A DNA stretch of 15,691 bases from Mycobacteriales bacterium (GCA_018376445.1 JAHABL010000016.1:1-15691), one strand, 5' to 3'. Numbered from the stretch's first letter, positions 7,901 to 14,661 are shown. Made by a program: numbers and translations. Notes: generated from the letters alone by a model not told the origin.

Positions 7901-8242
7901 GACATCGCGTACAAGGATGGGGACGATTTCAGCAGTAGGGTCGTCTCGCTGGTGCGTACTGCTAAGGGTGAGCTCCGCCCCGAAGGCGGTACCAAGGGGA
8001 GAACGGTGAGGGAGGAGACCTGCCTGCATATCGTCGGTGAGGTCGCGCACAGTTTCCGCTACTTGGACGGCAGAGTAGAGGCCGTCACGTTCGAGGAGGG
8101 CGATAGTGCTGAGCCCCGCTTTCCACGCGGTCTCCACCATATGTTGAGGGGTGGCGGCACTGTGGGAGAAGGTAAAGGAGCTGTGTGCATGCAGCTCGGC
8201 ATATAGCGTGGTGGGACACTGTGCCGAAGACTGCGGACCCAT
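4973..8242 (-). CDS. dnaE2: Error-prone C-family DNA polymerase DnaE2
   Basis: DnaE2 carries out translesion synthesis and SOS mutagenesis together with ImuA'/ImuB. The 1089-residue protein is full length. An N-terminal PHP domain starts at AELHAHSSFTF (His18, His20). The polymerase core has GRGSAANSAVCYCLG (381-395), the catalytic PDIDVDIES (420-428; Asp421 and Asp423) and the third acid in KFDLLGL (Asp568). A thumb/fingers region carries VRPGPIQG and YGFPESHAQSFA. The C-terminal OB fold has the DnaE2-typical HRQRPPSAGGVTFLSMEDETG, and the protein ends SRDFR. These features, plus the absence of the long tau-binding C-terminus, separate it from replicative DnaE1. Start: ATG at 8242 with a strong AAGGAGGGTG ribosome binding site. 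Its own promoter carries a LexA box (8264-8279), so it is SOS-controlled independently of the upstream imu genes. Confidence 0.97.
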   Translation of the reverse strand: MGPQSSAQCPTTLYAELHAHSSFTFSHSAATPQHMVETAWKAGLSTIALLERDGLYSAVQVAETVRDLTDDMQAGLLPHRSPLGTAFGAELTLSSTHQRDDPTAEIVPILVRDVDGYRALSHLIGESYLRAGDKDHVHYDQSELLDFVRAGHCWVLTGGPGSLLRQALDSSGISAAAAELTRCITRYGADNILVELVYSGRMGECERNDALVEICENHQPPVAYIATSCPAMGTPREGRTAAAVQALGAYRTVEENAGYIHPGGAAFLHTPQEMATLAGPHQQALATAVRIGTECAFNLHLVSPGLPPFPVPPGEDENSYLRALTLAGAQRRYRGKDVEEAALQQITYELEIIRQLDFPGYFLIVNDIVQFCREHHIFCQGRGSAANSAVCYCLGITAVDPIANHLLFERFLSPERDGPPDIDVDIESQRREDVIQYVYQRYGRRNAAQVANVITYRRRSAVRDAARALGYSPGQQDAWSKKVSRLYSILRATERDLDPCTGIPPLVQSLAAGFRRMPQHMGIHSGGMVICDRPVTDVVPVEWGRMPGRSVLQWDKDDCAAVGLVKFDLLGLGILTVLRHCLDLLKEEKEDDKELTDIPMDDPAVYRMLQQADTVGVFQVESRAQMNTLPRLCPRNFFDLVVEVALVRPGPIQGNSVHPYIRRRNGREPVTFDHPCLEAALGKTLGIPLFQEQLMEIAQAAAGFNGGEADQLRRAIGSKRSVERMERMKARFFAGMRERHGIGAAPGETPGPLAEPDWQPCPREIGERLWEKMKAFSAYGFPESHAQSFASLVYYSAWFKCHYPAIYCTALLRSQPMGFYSPQSLVQDAQRHGVRVHPVDIHHSDVEATCEQHGEELRLGLTSVRGFGKDPARRLVTARQEGGSFTSIADLVLRAGLTTEQVESLALAGALDCLTQQRGGAGRHEALWRAGLEAQTHPAYLPGITVTTAPHLPGMSAWEIAMADYASTGISAYPTVFLRKSLTEQGVTCARDLLAQPNGQRVRVAGVVTHRQRPPSAGGVTFLSMEDETGLMNVICSAGLWKRYRAILTQSTALVVRGLVDSAEGAVSIVADKIEPLDVGWAMPSRDFR

Positions 8243-8263
8243 ATGTCACCCTCCTTCTCATAA

Positions 8264-8279
8264 TCGAAACTATGTTCGA
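8264..8279 (-). promoter_or_regulatory. LexA (SOS) box of dnaE2
   Basis: TCGAAACTATGTTCGA has 15 of 16 positions as in the actinobacterial consensus TCGAAC-N4-GTTCGA; one half-site base differs. It abuts the -10 element on its downstream side, covering the expected transcription start, so LexA binding would block the promoter. Confidence 0.88.
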
Positions 8280-8309
8280 ATAGTATGCCGAAGGTGTAAC
8301 ACATTTCAA
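8280..8309 (-). promoter_or_regulatory. Promoter of dnaE2
   Basis: On the minus strand, -35 TTGAAA (8304-8309) and -10 TACTAT (8280-8285) with an 18-bp spacer. The LexA box begins at the next base after the -10, the usual layout of a LexA-repressed promoter. Confidence 0.75.
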
Positions 8310-8333
8310 CGAAAGGAACCCAGCGCTAGCGCG

Positions 8334-9359
8334 CTACTCTGACACTTCGTGCAGCGAGTACAGCTGCCAACTCCAGCACGGCTTGGGGCTGGCCCCACAA
8401 CTTTGCGGGCGGGGTGGTAACTGGACAGTCCGCAGCACCACATTCCACACCCGTCCCTCGGGATGGATGACGCGTACCTCTGCCTCGTCTCCCCCACGTG
8501 GCAGTGTCCTCTTTACCAGCGTCGTAGCCTTCAACAAACCAGGAGTGAGTAGCTGGGATTCTCGCGCCAGAACTTGCGCAACCACCAACTCGGCCGCCTG
8601 CGCGGGAGCGTCAAGAGACGTCCGTCCCCGCAGTTTAGTGAGGTCAATGTACCCTTGACGGGCTGCACTAGCGACTGCGATGGCCTCTTCCGGGGTAAGT
8701 CGGCCGTACATATAATTCCCCGGCAGTGTCATGAATGCCGGGGCGAAGCGATGCCCAGCGATATGAGAAATTTCCCAGAGCGCCGGCTCTTCTCCCCAGT
8801 GTTCCCGGCTGTATTTATCGAGGGCATCGGCCACGGGGCGTCCATTGATGGCGCAACACCGGTCTCGCTTGCCATGTGTACACACGACGGAAATAGAGGT
8901 ACAGCGAGTACACCCATAGAGAGCCGGTGACAGGGGGTTCCACCGCAGAATATCCCGCAAATGGACAATGCTTCCCGTCCACAGTTCGGGGATGCCGTCG
9001 AGGGAAAGGGAAATGTAGACACGTCGTTGCTCGATGTCGCAGTGTCCCTGACGTCCGTGCCGGCGGATGAAGGCAATCCGCATGCCATAAGTGTCGGCAT
9101 AGTCTTTCAATGCTGCACTAACCTCAGGTAGAACTGTTTCACCATCAAAAATATCGTGGCTCCACGCGCCTGTGTGCTCAATGAGAATCCACCCATGCGC
9201 AACAAAGGGGGCAGTTCCGGGGAGAGGCTCGTCGGCATAGCTAGAGCAGCGCACCAGGGCGCCAGTAAGGGGGGTATCCGTAGTTGTCTCGCACTGTTCT
9301 ACAGCGGAAATCACCGGCGGATCGACGTGGTCGAAACAGTTCGGGGCAGAATCCGCCAT
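8334..9359 (-). CDS. Sucrase/ferredoxin-like (Apd1/Aim32-type) bis-His [2Fe-2S] protein in the SOS cassette
   Basis: A 341-residue protein of the Suc_Fer-like family (thioredoxin-fold ferredoxins). A Cys160-x8-Cys169 motif (CTHGKRDRCC, 160-169) is followed 29 residues later by His199-IAG-His203. This fits the C-x8-C...H-x-G-G-H signature I recall for the yeast Apd1/Aim32 bis-histidinyl [2Fe-2S] proteins, with one Gly replaced by Ala. More family-like segments are VYISLSLDGIPELW-type text before the cluster and FAPAFMTLPGNYMYGRL after it. Start: ATG at 9359 with AAAGGAGG (9364-9371). It lies 67 bp after imuB and about 90 bp before dnaE2, all co-directional, with no clear terminator or separate promoter before it. 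Co-transcription with imuA'-imuB is therefore likely. A redox role is inferred; a link to DNA-damage tolerance is suggested only by location. Confidence 0.85.
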   Translation of the reverse strand: MADSAPNCFDHVDPPVISAVEQCETTTDTPLTGALVRCSSYADEPLPGTAPFVAHGWILIEHTGAWSHDIFDGETVLPEVSAALKDYADTYGMRIAFIRRHGRQGHCDIEQRRVYISLSLDGIPELWTGSIVHLRDILRWNPLSPALYGCTRCTSISVVCTHGKRDRCCAINGRPVADALDKYSREHWGEEPALWEISHIAGHRFAPAFMTLPGNYMYGRLTPEEAIAVASAARQGYIDLTKLRGRTSLDAPAQAAELVVAQVLARESQLLTPGLLKATTLVKRTLPRGGDEAEVRVIHPEGRVWNVVLRTVQLPPRPQSCGASPKPCWSWQLYSLHEVSE

Positions 9360-9426
9360 CAGACCTCCTTTAACGTCCCTTCCCGCTACACACTGACGGG
9401 GAGAGAACTTTTCTTCTTGTAGTTTC

Positions 9427-10980
9427 TCAGTACTCTCCTTCGATGTACCACCTCTTTTCTCGAATCACGAGAAGAAAAAGTTCATTTCTACTGGTCTGAA
9501 CCTGAATACGCGCACAGCGAACAGGCTCGTCCTCCCACCATTTATCGTCAAAAGTCCACGGACCCGCCCAATTCGTAATGGCAAAGAGGCGCCCCTGATC
9601 CTCCAGATAGGCGGGGGCAGCCGTCATCACGCCTCGTCCCGTCACTCCAACACTGTGTCGGGAACTATCGAGGAGAGTGACGGGTCGCTGCACAATAGTA
9701 GCGGGGAGTGGGCACAGCATCTTACCCTCCCATGGGGCAGCAGCGCATTGCTGCTGGCGGACAGTGGGGGCATCTCCATAAGGCACCCACGAGACTGCGT
9801 CGTTGGGTCCCCATCCTCCGCTGGGAACAGCACTGAGCACGTCATTTTCTCCGAGCATCCCTTGAACACGGGTAAGGCACCGGCGACGCGTCATTTCTCG
9901 ATCGCTGACCCCACTCCACAGGTCTGGCTGTTGATGCCCGGCTCCCACCACATCGAGGGGACGCATCCACAGCTGTTGCAACCCTGCAGTGAGAGTGCCC
10001 GAGGTGAGCCACCCCTCCAGCTGCCATCGCATCCGGTCGGCCATGGCGGTGGAGCTGAGCGGTTCACTACACCGCCATGTGCGCACCAGTTCCACTCCGT
10101 CTGTAGTACAGGCTCCCACCTCTACTGTGTGGCAGCAGAGGTCTTGGGCGACGAGTCGTTCATGCAGCTGTACCGCGAGGCGACGCGCAAGGAAAGCAGC
10201 CTCGTCGATACGACAGAGGGGCGGCTCGCAGGTGTGTTGGACGGTGGAGTTCACTTCTGCGGGGTGCGGAAGGACTGCACGAAGCGGCTCACCGCAGGCC
10301 ATGCAATGAATGTCTCGTGCATCATTTCCGAAGCGCTGCACAACATCGGGTCTCGGCAGGTGAGCAAATTGACCCATCGTCTGCACACCCATGCGCGCCA
10401 ACATCGCCGCCATATGGCACCGTTGCGAAAAGAACGGCAGAGCACTTTCTTCTGCCAATACATGTATTGGCAGATTATGGAGGAAATGGGAGGTCTGCCC
10501 CGCTGTCACCAGTACACTCCGGGGAGCCGCCCATACTGCGGCCTCCATGCTATCTGCACTGCCCACCAGACACTCCACCCCAGCCTGCTCCATCTCGGTG
10601 GCTAACACCTCGCAGGCTGCTTCCTCTCCCCCGTAGAAGGACGCCACACTCCGGGAAGAAACCACAATGAGCCCGGGGCGTAGCACTTCCATATGGGGGG
10701 TGATGGTATCGCAGCGCTGTATGACCGGTTCAAACCAGCGAGCGTCACGGTCATCATTATGTGCAGCGAGAAGCGCTTCTGGGCAACGAGAATGAGCATC
10801 CCGCTGGCGCATACCCACCTGAATGCCGTACTGCCGTGCGCGCGCGTTTGCCGCCGTCACCTGATAGTTATCGACAATAACAACGGGAGTAGAGAGGTCC
10901 CTCTCTGTATCGAGCAACAGTGCGGTGGCCGGCCAATCGGGAAAAAGACAGGCAATAACGCGCTGCGATTTACCCGACAT
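9427..10980 (-). CDS. imuB: ImuB, catalytically inactive Y-family polymerase homologue
   Basis: A 517-residue adaptor of the DnaE2 mutasome. The N-terminus has the Y-family fold (RVIACLFPDWPATALLL, then AANARARQYGIQVGMRQRDA), but the palm acids are missing: the canonical SIDE segment reads SVASFYGGEE (111-120). A helix-hairpin-helix region follows (MGVQTMGQFAHLP, 197-209), then the little finger. QQPDLWSG (350-357) resembles the beta-clamp-binding motif of mycobacterial ImuB. The C-terminal tail includes NWAGPWTFDDKWW (470-482), typical of the family. In mycobacteria ImuB contacts the clamp, ImuA' and DnaE2. The ATG start overlaps the end of imuA' by 11 nt, pointing to translational coupling. 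It is followed by the [2Fe-2S] gene. Confidence 0.93.
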   Translation of the reverse strand: MSGKSQRVIACLFPDWPATALLLDTERDLSTPVVIVDNYQVTAANARARQYGIQVGMRQRDAHSRCPEALLAAHNDDRDARWFEPVIQRCDTITPHMEVLRPGLIVVSSRSVASFYGGEEAACEVLATEMEQAGVECLVGSADSMEAAVWAAPRSVLVTAGQTSHFLHNLPIHVLAEESALPFFSQRCHMAAMLARMGVQTMGQFAHLPRPDVVQRFGNDARDIHCMACGEPLRAVLPHPAEVNSTVQHTCEPPLCRIDEAAFLARRLAVQLHERLVAQDLCCHTVEVGACTTDGVELVRTWRCSEPLSSTAMADRMRWQLEGWLTSGTLTAGLQQLWMRPLDVVGAGHQQPDLWSGVSDREMTRRRCLTRVQGMLGENDVLSAVPSGGWGPNDAVSWVPYGDAPTVRQQQCAAAPWEGKMLCPLPATIVQRPVTLLDSSRHSVGVTGRGVMTAAPAYLEDQGRLFAITNWAGPWTFDDKWWEDEPVRCARIQVQTSRNELFLLVIREKRWYIEGEY

Positions 10981-11839
10981 GCTGCCACTCCATCAGCTCC
11001 CCACCCGCTGGGTGAAGCCGCTGTACTGGTTGTTGAGCACCATATCGGCTCCGCCCGATGCTCCACTGATACCGTTGTGTTTGCTGATACCTTCGCGACA
11101 CTGCCACATCTAACGTGACAGTGGAGATACGGCCGTACCCGTGCTGTAATCCGTCTGCCGACGCTGGGCTGGTATGAATAGCCAAAGATACCTGCGGCCA
11201 CACACAATCCACTGCTATGAGAGTGCCCGCAGAATGCCGCAGAGAACTTTCATAGGTGCGGCATCTCCGGGGTGTGGGAGAGAAATCAGCAAAGTCGGCG
11301 ACCACAAGATCGAAACCAGCTGCGAGGATCATACAGAGGCCAGCCACATCACTGCCGGGATGCGGTACCCAGATGAGATTGGAGCTACACGCTCCCATTT
11401 CCACAGCCGCAGACCACCCCACTGTAGGAAAACCCACAAGGGCTACACTGTGGTCCACGCTGGCAGCCGCTACCACCCCCAGTAACCCCTGCCGTGAGCC
11501 ACTCAGGCAGGACACCTCCCCGCGAGGAATCCCCTGCGGTCCGAGCATCTCTGACCATGGGGCTGCCAGTCCAAGCGTGTTATCGGCAGGATCGTACGAG
11601 AGTCCCGTCACCGCTTCAGACAAGGCCGAGGTGGCCGCAGCAGCAGATGCTGAAGGGTGCCCTACCGGAGAAGTACCAACAGATGAACCGACCCCTTCTG
11701 AAGCAGTGAGGCGGTGTCGCGATGCGCCTTCCAACACCGTCATTCGTTGCCGCAAAAACGCAATTGTCTCTGCCCGGGACATTCCCTCTACAGCGTCACA
11801 CATTGTCGTCTCAACCTGTGACGATGTTATAGCATGCAC
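10970..11839 (-). CDS. imuA': ImuA', RecA-like accessory protein of the DnaE2 mutasome
   Basis: A protein of about 289 residues, identified by a weak RecA-like core and by its place directly before imuB. An N-terminal helix (MSRAETIAFLRQRMTVLEG) is followed by a low-complexity Ser/Ala linker. The core contains EVSCLSGSRQGLLGVVAAAS where RecA has its P-loop; no GKT/GKS remains, so ATP binding is doubtful. SAAVEMGACSSNLIWVPHPG and GFDLVVADFADF follow the pattern of mycobacterial ImuA'. The start is uncertain. I prefer the GTG at 11839 (AGGAGG at 11850-11855, 10 nt away); the GTG at 11848 is only 1 nt from it. The final codons overlap imuB. An SOS box lies in its promoter. Confidence 0.85.
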   Translation of the reverse strand: MHAITSSQVETTMCDAVEGMSRAETIAFLRQRMTVLEGASRHRLTASEGVGSSVGTSPVGHPSASAAAATSALSEAVTGLSYDPADNTLGLAAPWSEMLGPQGIPRGEVSCLSGSRQGLLGVVAAASVDHSVALVGFPTVGWSAAVEMGACSSNLIWVPHPGSDVAGLCMILAAGFDLVVADFADFSPTPRRCRTYESSLRHSAGTLIAVDCVWPQVSLAIHTSPASADGLQHGYGRISTVTLDVAVSRRYQQTQRYQWSIGRSRYGAQQPVQRLHPAGGELMEWQHVG

Positions 11840-11882
11840 GTTCTCCACCCCTCCTCTCCAGACCTTTTCTCGATGCTCATAT

Positions 11883-11898
11883 TAGAACATACTTTCGA
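11883..11898 (-). promoter_or_regulatory. LexA (SOS) box of the imuA'-imuB operon
   Basis: TAGAACATACTTTCGA (plus-strand reading) matches TCGAAC-N4-GTTCGA except at two positions. The GAAC half is intact and the other half is TTTC. It overlaps the -10 of the promoter below, as in the dnaE2 promoter. Confidence 0.78.
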
Positions 11899-11914
11899 AA
11901 AGAGAAGCAGTCAA
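11886..11914 (-). promoter_or_regulatory. Promoter of imuA'
   Basis: On the minus strand, -35 TTGACT (11909-11914) and -10 TATGTT (11886-11891) with a 17-bp spacer. The -10 lies inside the LexA box. It starts transcription in the 97-bp gap after the acyltransferase gene. Confidence 0.7.
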
Positions 11915-11936
11915 GGAATAAGGAAGGAGAGGAAAA

Positions 11937-12599
11937 TTAATTCGCAGCAGCCATCCGAGTGGACATCATTTGAAAAACTTGGTCCCGCAACGCCGTTACT
12001 GCCGCCACATACTCCCCTTTGGCAGGAAGGGGCGGAGGGTAGACCGGCGGCAACACTTCTACGCGCATGCCACGCCGCAGATCCCCCCACCACATTTTGC
12101 GGGTTTCGGGAACCGCCACAATAGGAAGAATAGGGACCTGCTCCGTGATCGCCACATGGAATGCGCCCTTATGGAAAGGCTGCAGCTCTTTCTCGAAGGG
12201 ACGGAGATTACCCTCCGGGTAAATCACCACCGATTTCCCCTCATTGAGCAACACTCCCAACTGGGCATTAAACAGCTCTTTGCCGCCTTCCCCTCCGACA
12301 ACACCCACCACATCCCAGAAAGAGAGAATGCGGCCCGCTACCGGCAGGGAAAAATTCTGCGCTTGTGAGGTAAACCAGAGACGACGCGGCCACAGTGCCC
12401 ACACGGCGAACGCCGCGTCGAGGTAGTGTGTGTGGTTGCAGACCACGATTCCACCGCGATGTTTCGTCAATCCACGAAAACGCATCGCGTTAGAACGCCC
12501 GATAAGCCGCACACGCGTCAGCAGTCGGAGAACCCCCACCGTCGCAGGCCCAAAAGCAAAGCGGAAAATATTATCTTTGATGCTGCTCCACAGCCGCAT
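11937..12599 (-). CDS. 1-acyl-sn-glycerol-3-phosphate acyltransferase family protein (PlsC-like)
   Basis: A 220-residue member of the LPLAT/PlsC acyltransferases, which acylate lysophosphatidate or a related lipid at the inner membrane. The HX4D catalytic motif is NHTHYLD (His56, Asp61). The substrate-binding motif is YPEGNLRPF (127-135), followed by FHKGAF and the PILPIVAV strand. The frame is open further upstream to 12773, but that extension lies inside the glycosyltransferase gene and is Arg/Ser-rich. The ATG at 12599, with GAGGA just upstream, gives the normal family length and overlaps the glycosyltransferase by 29 nt. The two genes are probably coupled and may act on the same glycolipid or phosphatidylinositol-mannoside-type pathway; that pathway is inference. 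Confidence 0.87.
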   Translation of the reverse strand: MRLWSSIKDNIFRFAFGPATVGVLRLLTRVRLIGRSNAMRFRGLTKHRGGIVVCNHTHYLDAAFAVWALWPRRLWFTSQAQNFSLPVAGRILSFWDVVGVVGGEGGKELFNAQLGVLLNEGKSVVIYPEGNLRPFEKELQPFHKGAFHVAITEQVPILPIVAVPETRKMWWGDLRRGMRVEVLPPVYPPPLPAKGEYVAAVTALRDQVFQMMSTRMAAAN

Positions 12600-13815
12600 A
12601 CAACATTTCCTCCATCTTCCGGCCACACTCAGCCATCCGATAGCCATTCGCCGATTCTGCATAAACCTTCGACATCTGGATACGCTGCACCGGGTGCTCA
12701 ATCCAGTAGTCGATCTGGCGCGCCAAGTCGCGCGGATCATTATTGATAAAGAGGCTACGCTCATCGAGCGCAAATTGCCGAGTCGCAGACTTCGGAGAAT
12801 TTGCGATGAGAGGGACTAGACCCGTTGCAACAGCCTCCAAACAGGAAATGGCTTCAATCTCCACCAAAGCGGTATGCACATACAAATCGCACGAGTGCAT
12901 CAGTTTGAGCAGCTCATCTTGCGAATAGTAGTGAATACTGGGAGGGTGGGGCAGCACACTTCCCATGCTCTGCAGCATCTTCCGATCCGCTCCGCCCCCA
13001 GCGAAGAAGATACGAATGTACTCCGCGTAGCGAGAGAGCTGCACCGCACGAATAAGAACCTTCTGGTTCTTTTCAGGAGACAGCCGTCCCACCATCAAAA
13101 TGTCGAATGTGCCCTTATAAAGAGGGAAGACACGACGATCTGGAACCGGCGGATGGAACCTGTCTCCCACCCCGTTAGAAATGACGACAAATTCAGCGTG
13201 CTTGTCGTACCCATTGGCGACCAGCTGTTCCTTAATGAATTCGGTGGGACAGTGGATAAAGGGGAACGAGTCGTAGAAAATCTCGTACAGAACTTTGTAT
13301 ACACGGTTAGCAGCCCAGTCCACCCCCTGCAGACGCGGGCTGATGTTGTAGGTAATGTTTTCTGGCTGGATATGGAACGCGGCAGTAACGGGAAGCCCCA
13401 TCCGTTTAGCAACGCGCACACCCACTTGCTCCAGCATCATCGGCATGAAGAAATGCACTACGTCGGCATCTTCAAAAGCCTCACGCAAGGTCGAGATCTT
13501 GGGAGTGCCGAACACAAAGCTTTGCTTCTTCGCGAATCGATTTACCACCGGAATATGGAGCTCGCGAACAACATAACGATCCTCTAGATCGTCATCAACG
13601 TCATCCCCCAGTTGTCGCACGTGCACCTTCGTGGAATCTTCATCCCCCGACGCTGCTATGTTCTTAGTACCTGCGGAAACAACGCGGACTGTGTGTCCCT
13701 GAGAGCGAAGCTGCGCACACATCCGCCGTGCTGACGTGACAATACCGTTCTTCTCAACGTCAAACATGTCCGTCACAAAGACAATGGTGAGGGGACGACG
13801 TTCAGATGACCCCAT
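12571..13815 (-). CDS. GT4-family (GT-B fold) glycosyltransferase
   Basis: A 414-residue retaining glycosyltransferase. The N-terminal Rossmann half starts TIVFVTDMFDVEKNGIVTSARR (Gly24 in the acceptor loop). The donor-binding half has DILMVGRLSPEKNQKVLIRAV (about 238-258; the Arg and Lys contact phosphates in the family) and the EX7E motif (Glu319 to Glu327, in VEIEAISCLEAVATG). The sequence is of the kind annotated as diacylglycerol glucosyltransferase or mannosyltransferase in actinobacteria. Acceptor and sugar cannot be read from sequence alone. Two ATGs stand in tandem; AAGGAG (13821-13826) is 5 nt from the second (13815) and only 2 nt from the first (13818), so I take the second. It is the first gene of an operon with the overlapping PlsC-like gene and is divergent from the methyltransferase gene. 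Confidence 0.88.
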   Translation of the reverse strand: MGSSERRPLTIVFVTDMFDVEKNGIVTSARRMCAQLRSQGHTVRVVSAGTKNIAASGDEDSTKVHVRQLGDDVDDDLEDRYVVRELHIPVVNRFAKKQSFVFGTPKISTLREAFEDADVVHFFMPMMLEQVGVRVAKRMGLPVTAAFHIQPENITYNISPRLQGVDWAANRVYKVLYEIFYDSFPFIHCPTEFIKEQLVANGYDKHAEFVVISNGVGDRFHPPVPDRRVFPLYKGTFDILMVGRLSPEKNQKVLIRAVQLSRYAEYIRIFFAGGGADRKMLQSMGSVLPHPPSIHYYSQDELLKLMHSCDLYVHTALVEIEAISCLEAVATGLVPLIANSPKSATRQFALDERSLFINNDPRDLARQIDYWIEHPVQRIQMSKVYAESANGYRMAECGRKMEEMLYAAVEQHQR

Positions 13816-13965
13816 CATCGCTCCTTGCAGTTTTACTAATAATGTGGGAATGCTTCTTATACCCTACCTGTATCGGTAAAATTCGGAAGAAACAAACAGT
13901 GTGACTCAGCTAACTCAACTGGAATAACGGTGGTGCACGAGATGTTGACCCAGATAGGGGAACCT

Positions 13966-13975
13966 AGTTCGAACT
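13966..13975. promoter_or_regulatory. 10-bp palindrome before the methyltransferase gene
   Basis: AGTTCGAACT is a perfect palindrome 16 bp upstream of the ATG at 13992. It could be an operator for the divergent region or be chance. It is not a LexA box: the half-sites are in reverse order with no N4 spacer. Confidence 0.25.
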
Positions 13976-13991
13976 GAGGAAGCGTGATTTT

Positions 13992-14639
13992 ATGAGCATC
14001 CCGGCTCCAACTGCACAATATGACAACCTTGTTTCCGACTACGATCAATGGTTCGTTGATAACGCCGCCATCGTGGCATCAGAATTCAACGCCCTGCACC
14101 AAGTCCTCCCTGATTTCGACAATGCCCTTGAAATAGGCGTCGGCACTGGCTTTTTCGCAAAAGAGCTGGGCATTCAGAACGGTATTGACCCTTCTACAAA
14201 GATGCTCGAGCGCGCCCGTGACCGTGGTATCCGCGTAGAACAGGCGAGCGTCGAGGACCTCCCCTATGGCGACAACACTTTTGATGCCGTCTTCTTCATT
14301 ACCGTGGACGGCTACGTCGACCTTCCCACCGCTCTGGCAGAAGCCAAGCGCGTTCTCACCCCCGACGGCACACTCGTAATAGGCATGCTCGATTGGGATA
14401 CCCCAGTAGGCACAGAGCGCCGTGCCAGCCACGCAGATAGCCCCTACTTCGCTGGCATCTCCTTCCACAGCTCCGCAGATATGGTGGCAGCCCTCCAGAC
14501 TGCCGGCTTCACCGTGGAAAATACACGCCAGACCGTCTTTAGTTGGGCAGATGACCTCAGCAATCCCCACGACCAGCAAGAAGTGCGAGAAGGTTTGGGC
14601 GACGGCTACTTTGCAGTACTGACCGCACGTATCGCATAG
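13992..14639 (+). CDS. Class I SAM-dependent methyltransferase
   Basis: A 215-residue protein with a Rossmann-type methyltransferase fold: motif I LEIGVGTGFF (46-55), an acidic residue after strand 2 in GIDPS (Asp66), then EDLPYGDNTFDAVFF (motif II/III region) and LAEAKRVLTPDGTLVIGMLD, as in Methyltransf_11/UbiE-like enzymes. The substrate is unknown; there is no membrane segment or signal peptide. The ATG has GAGGAAG (13976-13982) 9 nt upstream. It is the only protein-coding gene on the plus strand, divergent from the glycosyltransferase and closed by a strong terminator, so it is probably monocistronic. Confidence 0.88.
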   Translation: MSIPAPTAQYDNLVSDYDQWFVDNAAIVASEFNALHQVLPDFDNALEIGVGTGFFAKELGIQNGIDPSTKMLERARDRGIRVEQASVEDLPYGDNTFDAVFFITVDGYVDLPTALAEAKRVLTPDGTLVIGMLDWDTPVGTERRASHADSPYFAGISFHSSADMVAALQTAGFTVENTRQTVFSWADDLSNPHDQQEVREGLGDGYFAVLTARIA

Positions 14640-14661
14640 CGCCTCAGCCGCGTCGCAGTAC

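Noticed and set aside
8323..8332. Palindrome GCGCTAGCGC after the [2Fe-2S] gene as a terminator
   Set aside because: The stem is only about 5 bp and no T-run follows on the minus strand; read-through to dnaE2 cannot be excluded or shown.
9331..9344. TCGAAACAGTTCGG, SOS-box-like sequence at the start of the [2Fe-2S] gene
   Set aside because: The half-sites are separated by 2 bp, not 4, the site lies inside the coding region, and no promoter is visible around it.
9655..10605. Plus-strand open frame (316 codons) opposite imuB
   Set aside because: It lies entirely within the imuB coding region with no family resemblance; an antisense shadow.
12600..12773. Longer N-terminus of the PlsC-like acyltransferase (open to 12773)
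   Set aside because: The extension overlaps the glycosyltransferase by about 200 nt, is Arg/Ser-rich, and is not needed for family length; the ATG at 12599 has a ribosome binding site.
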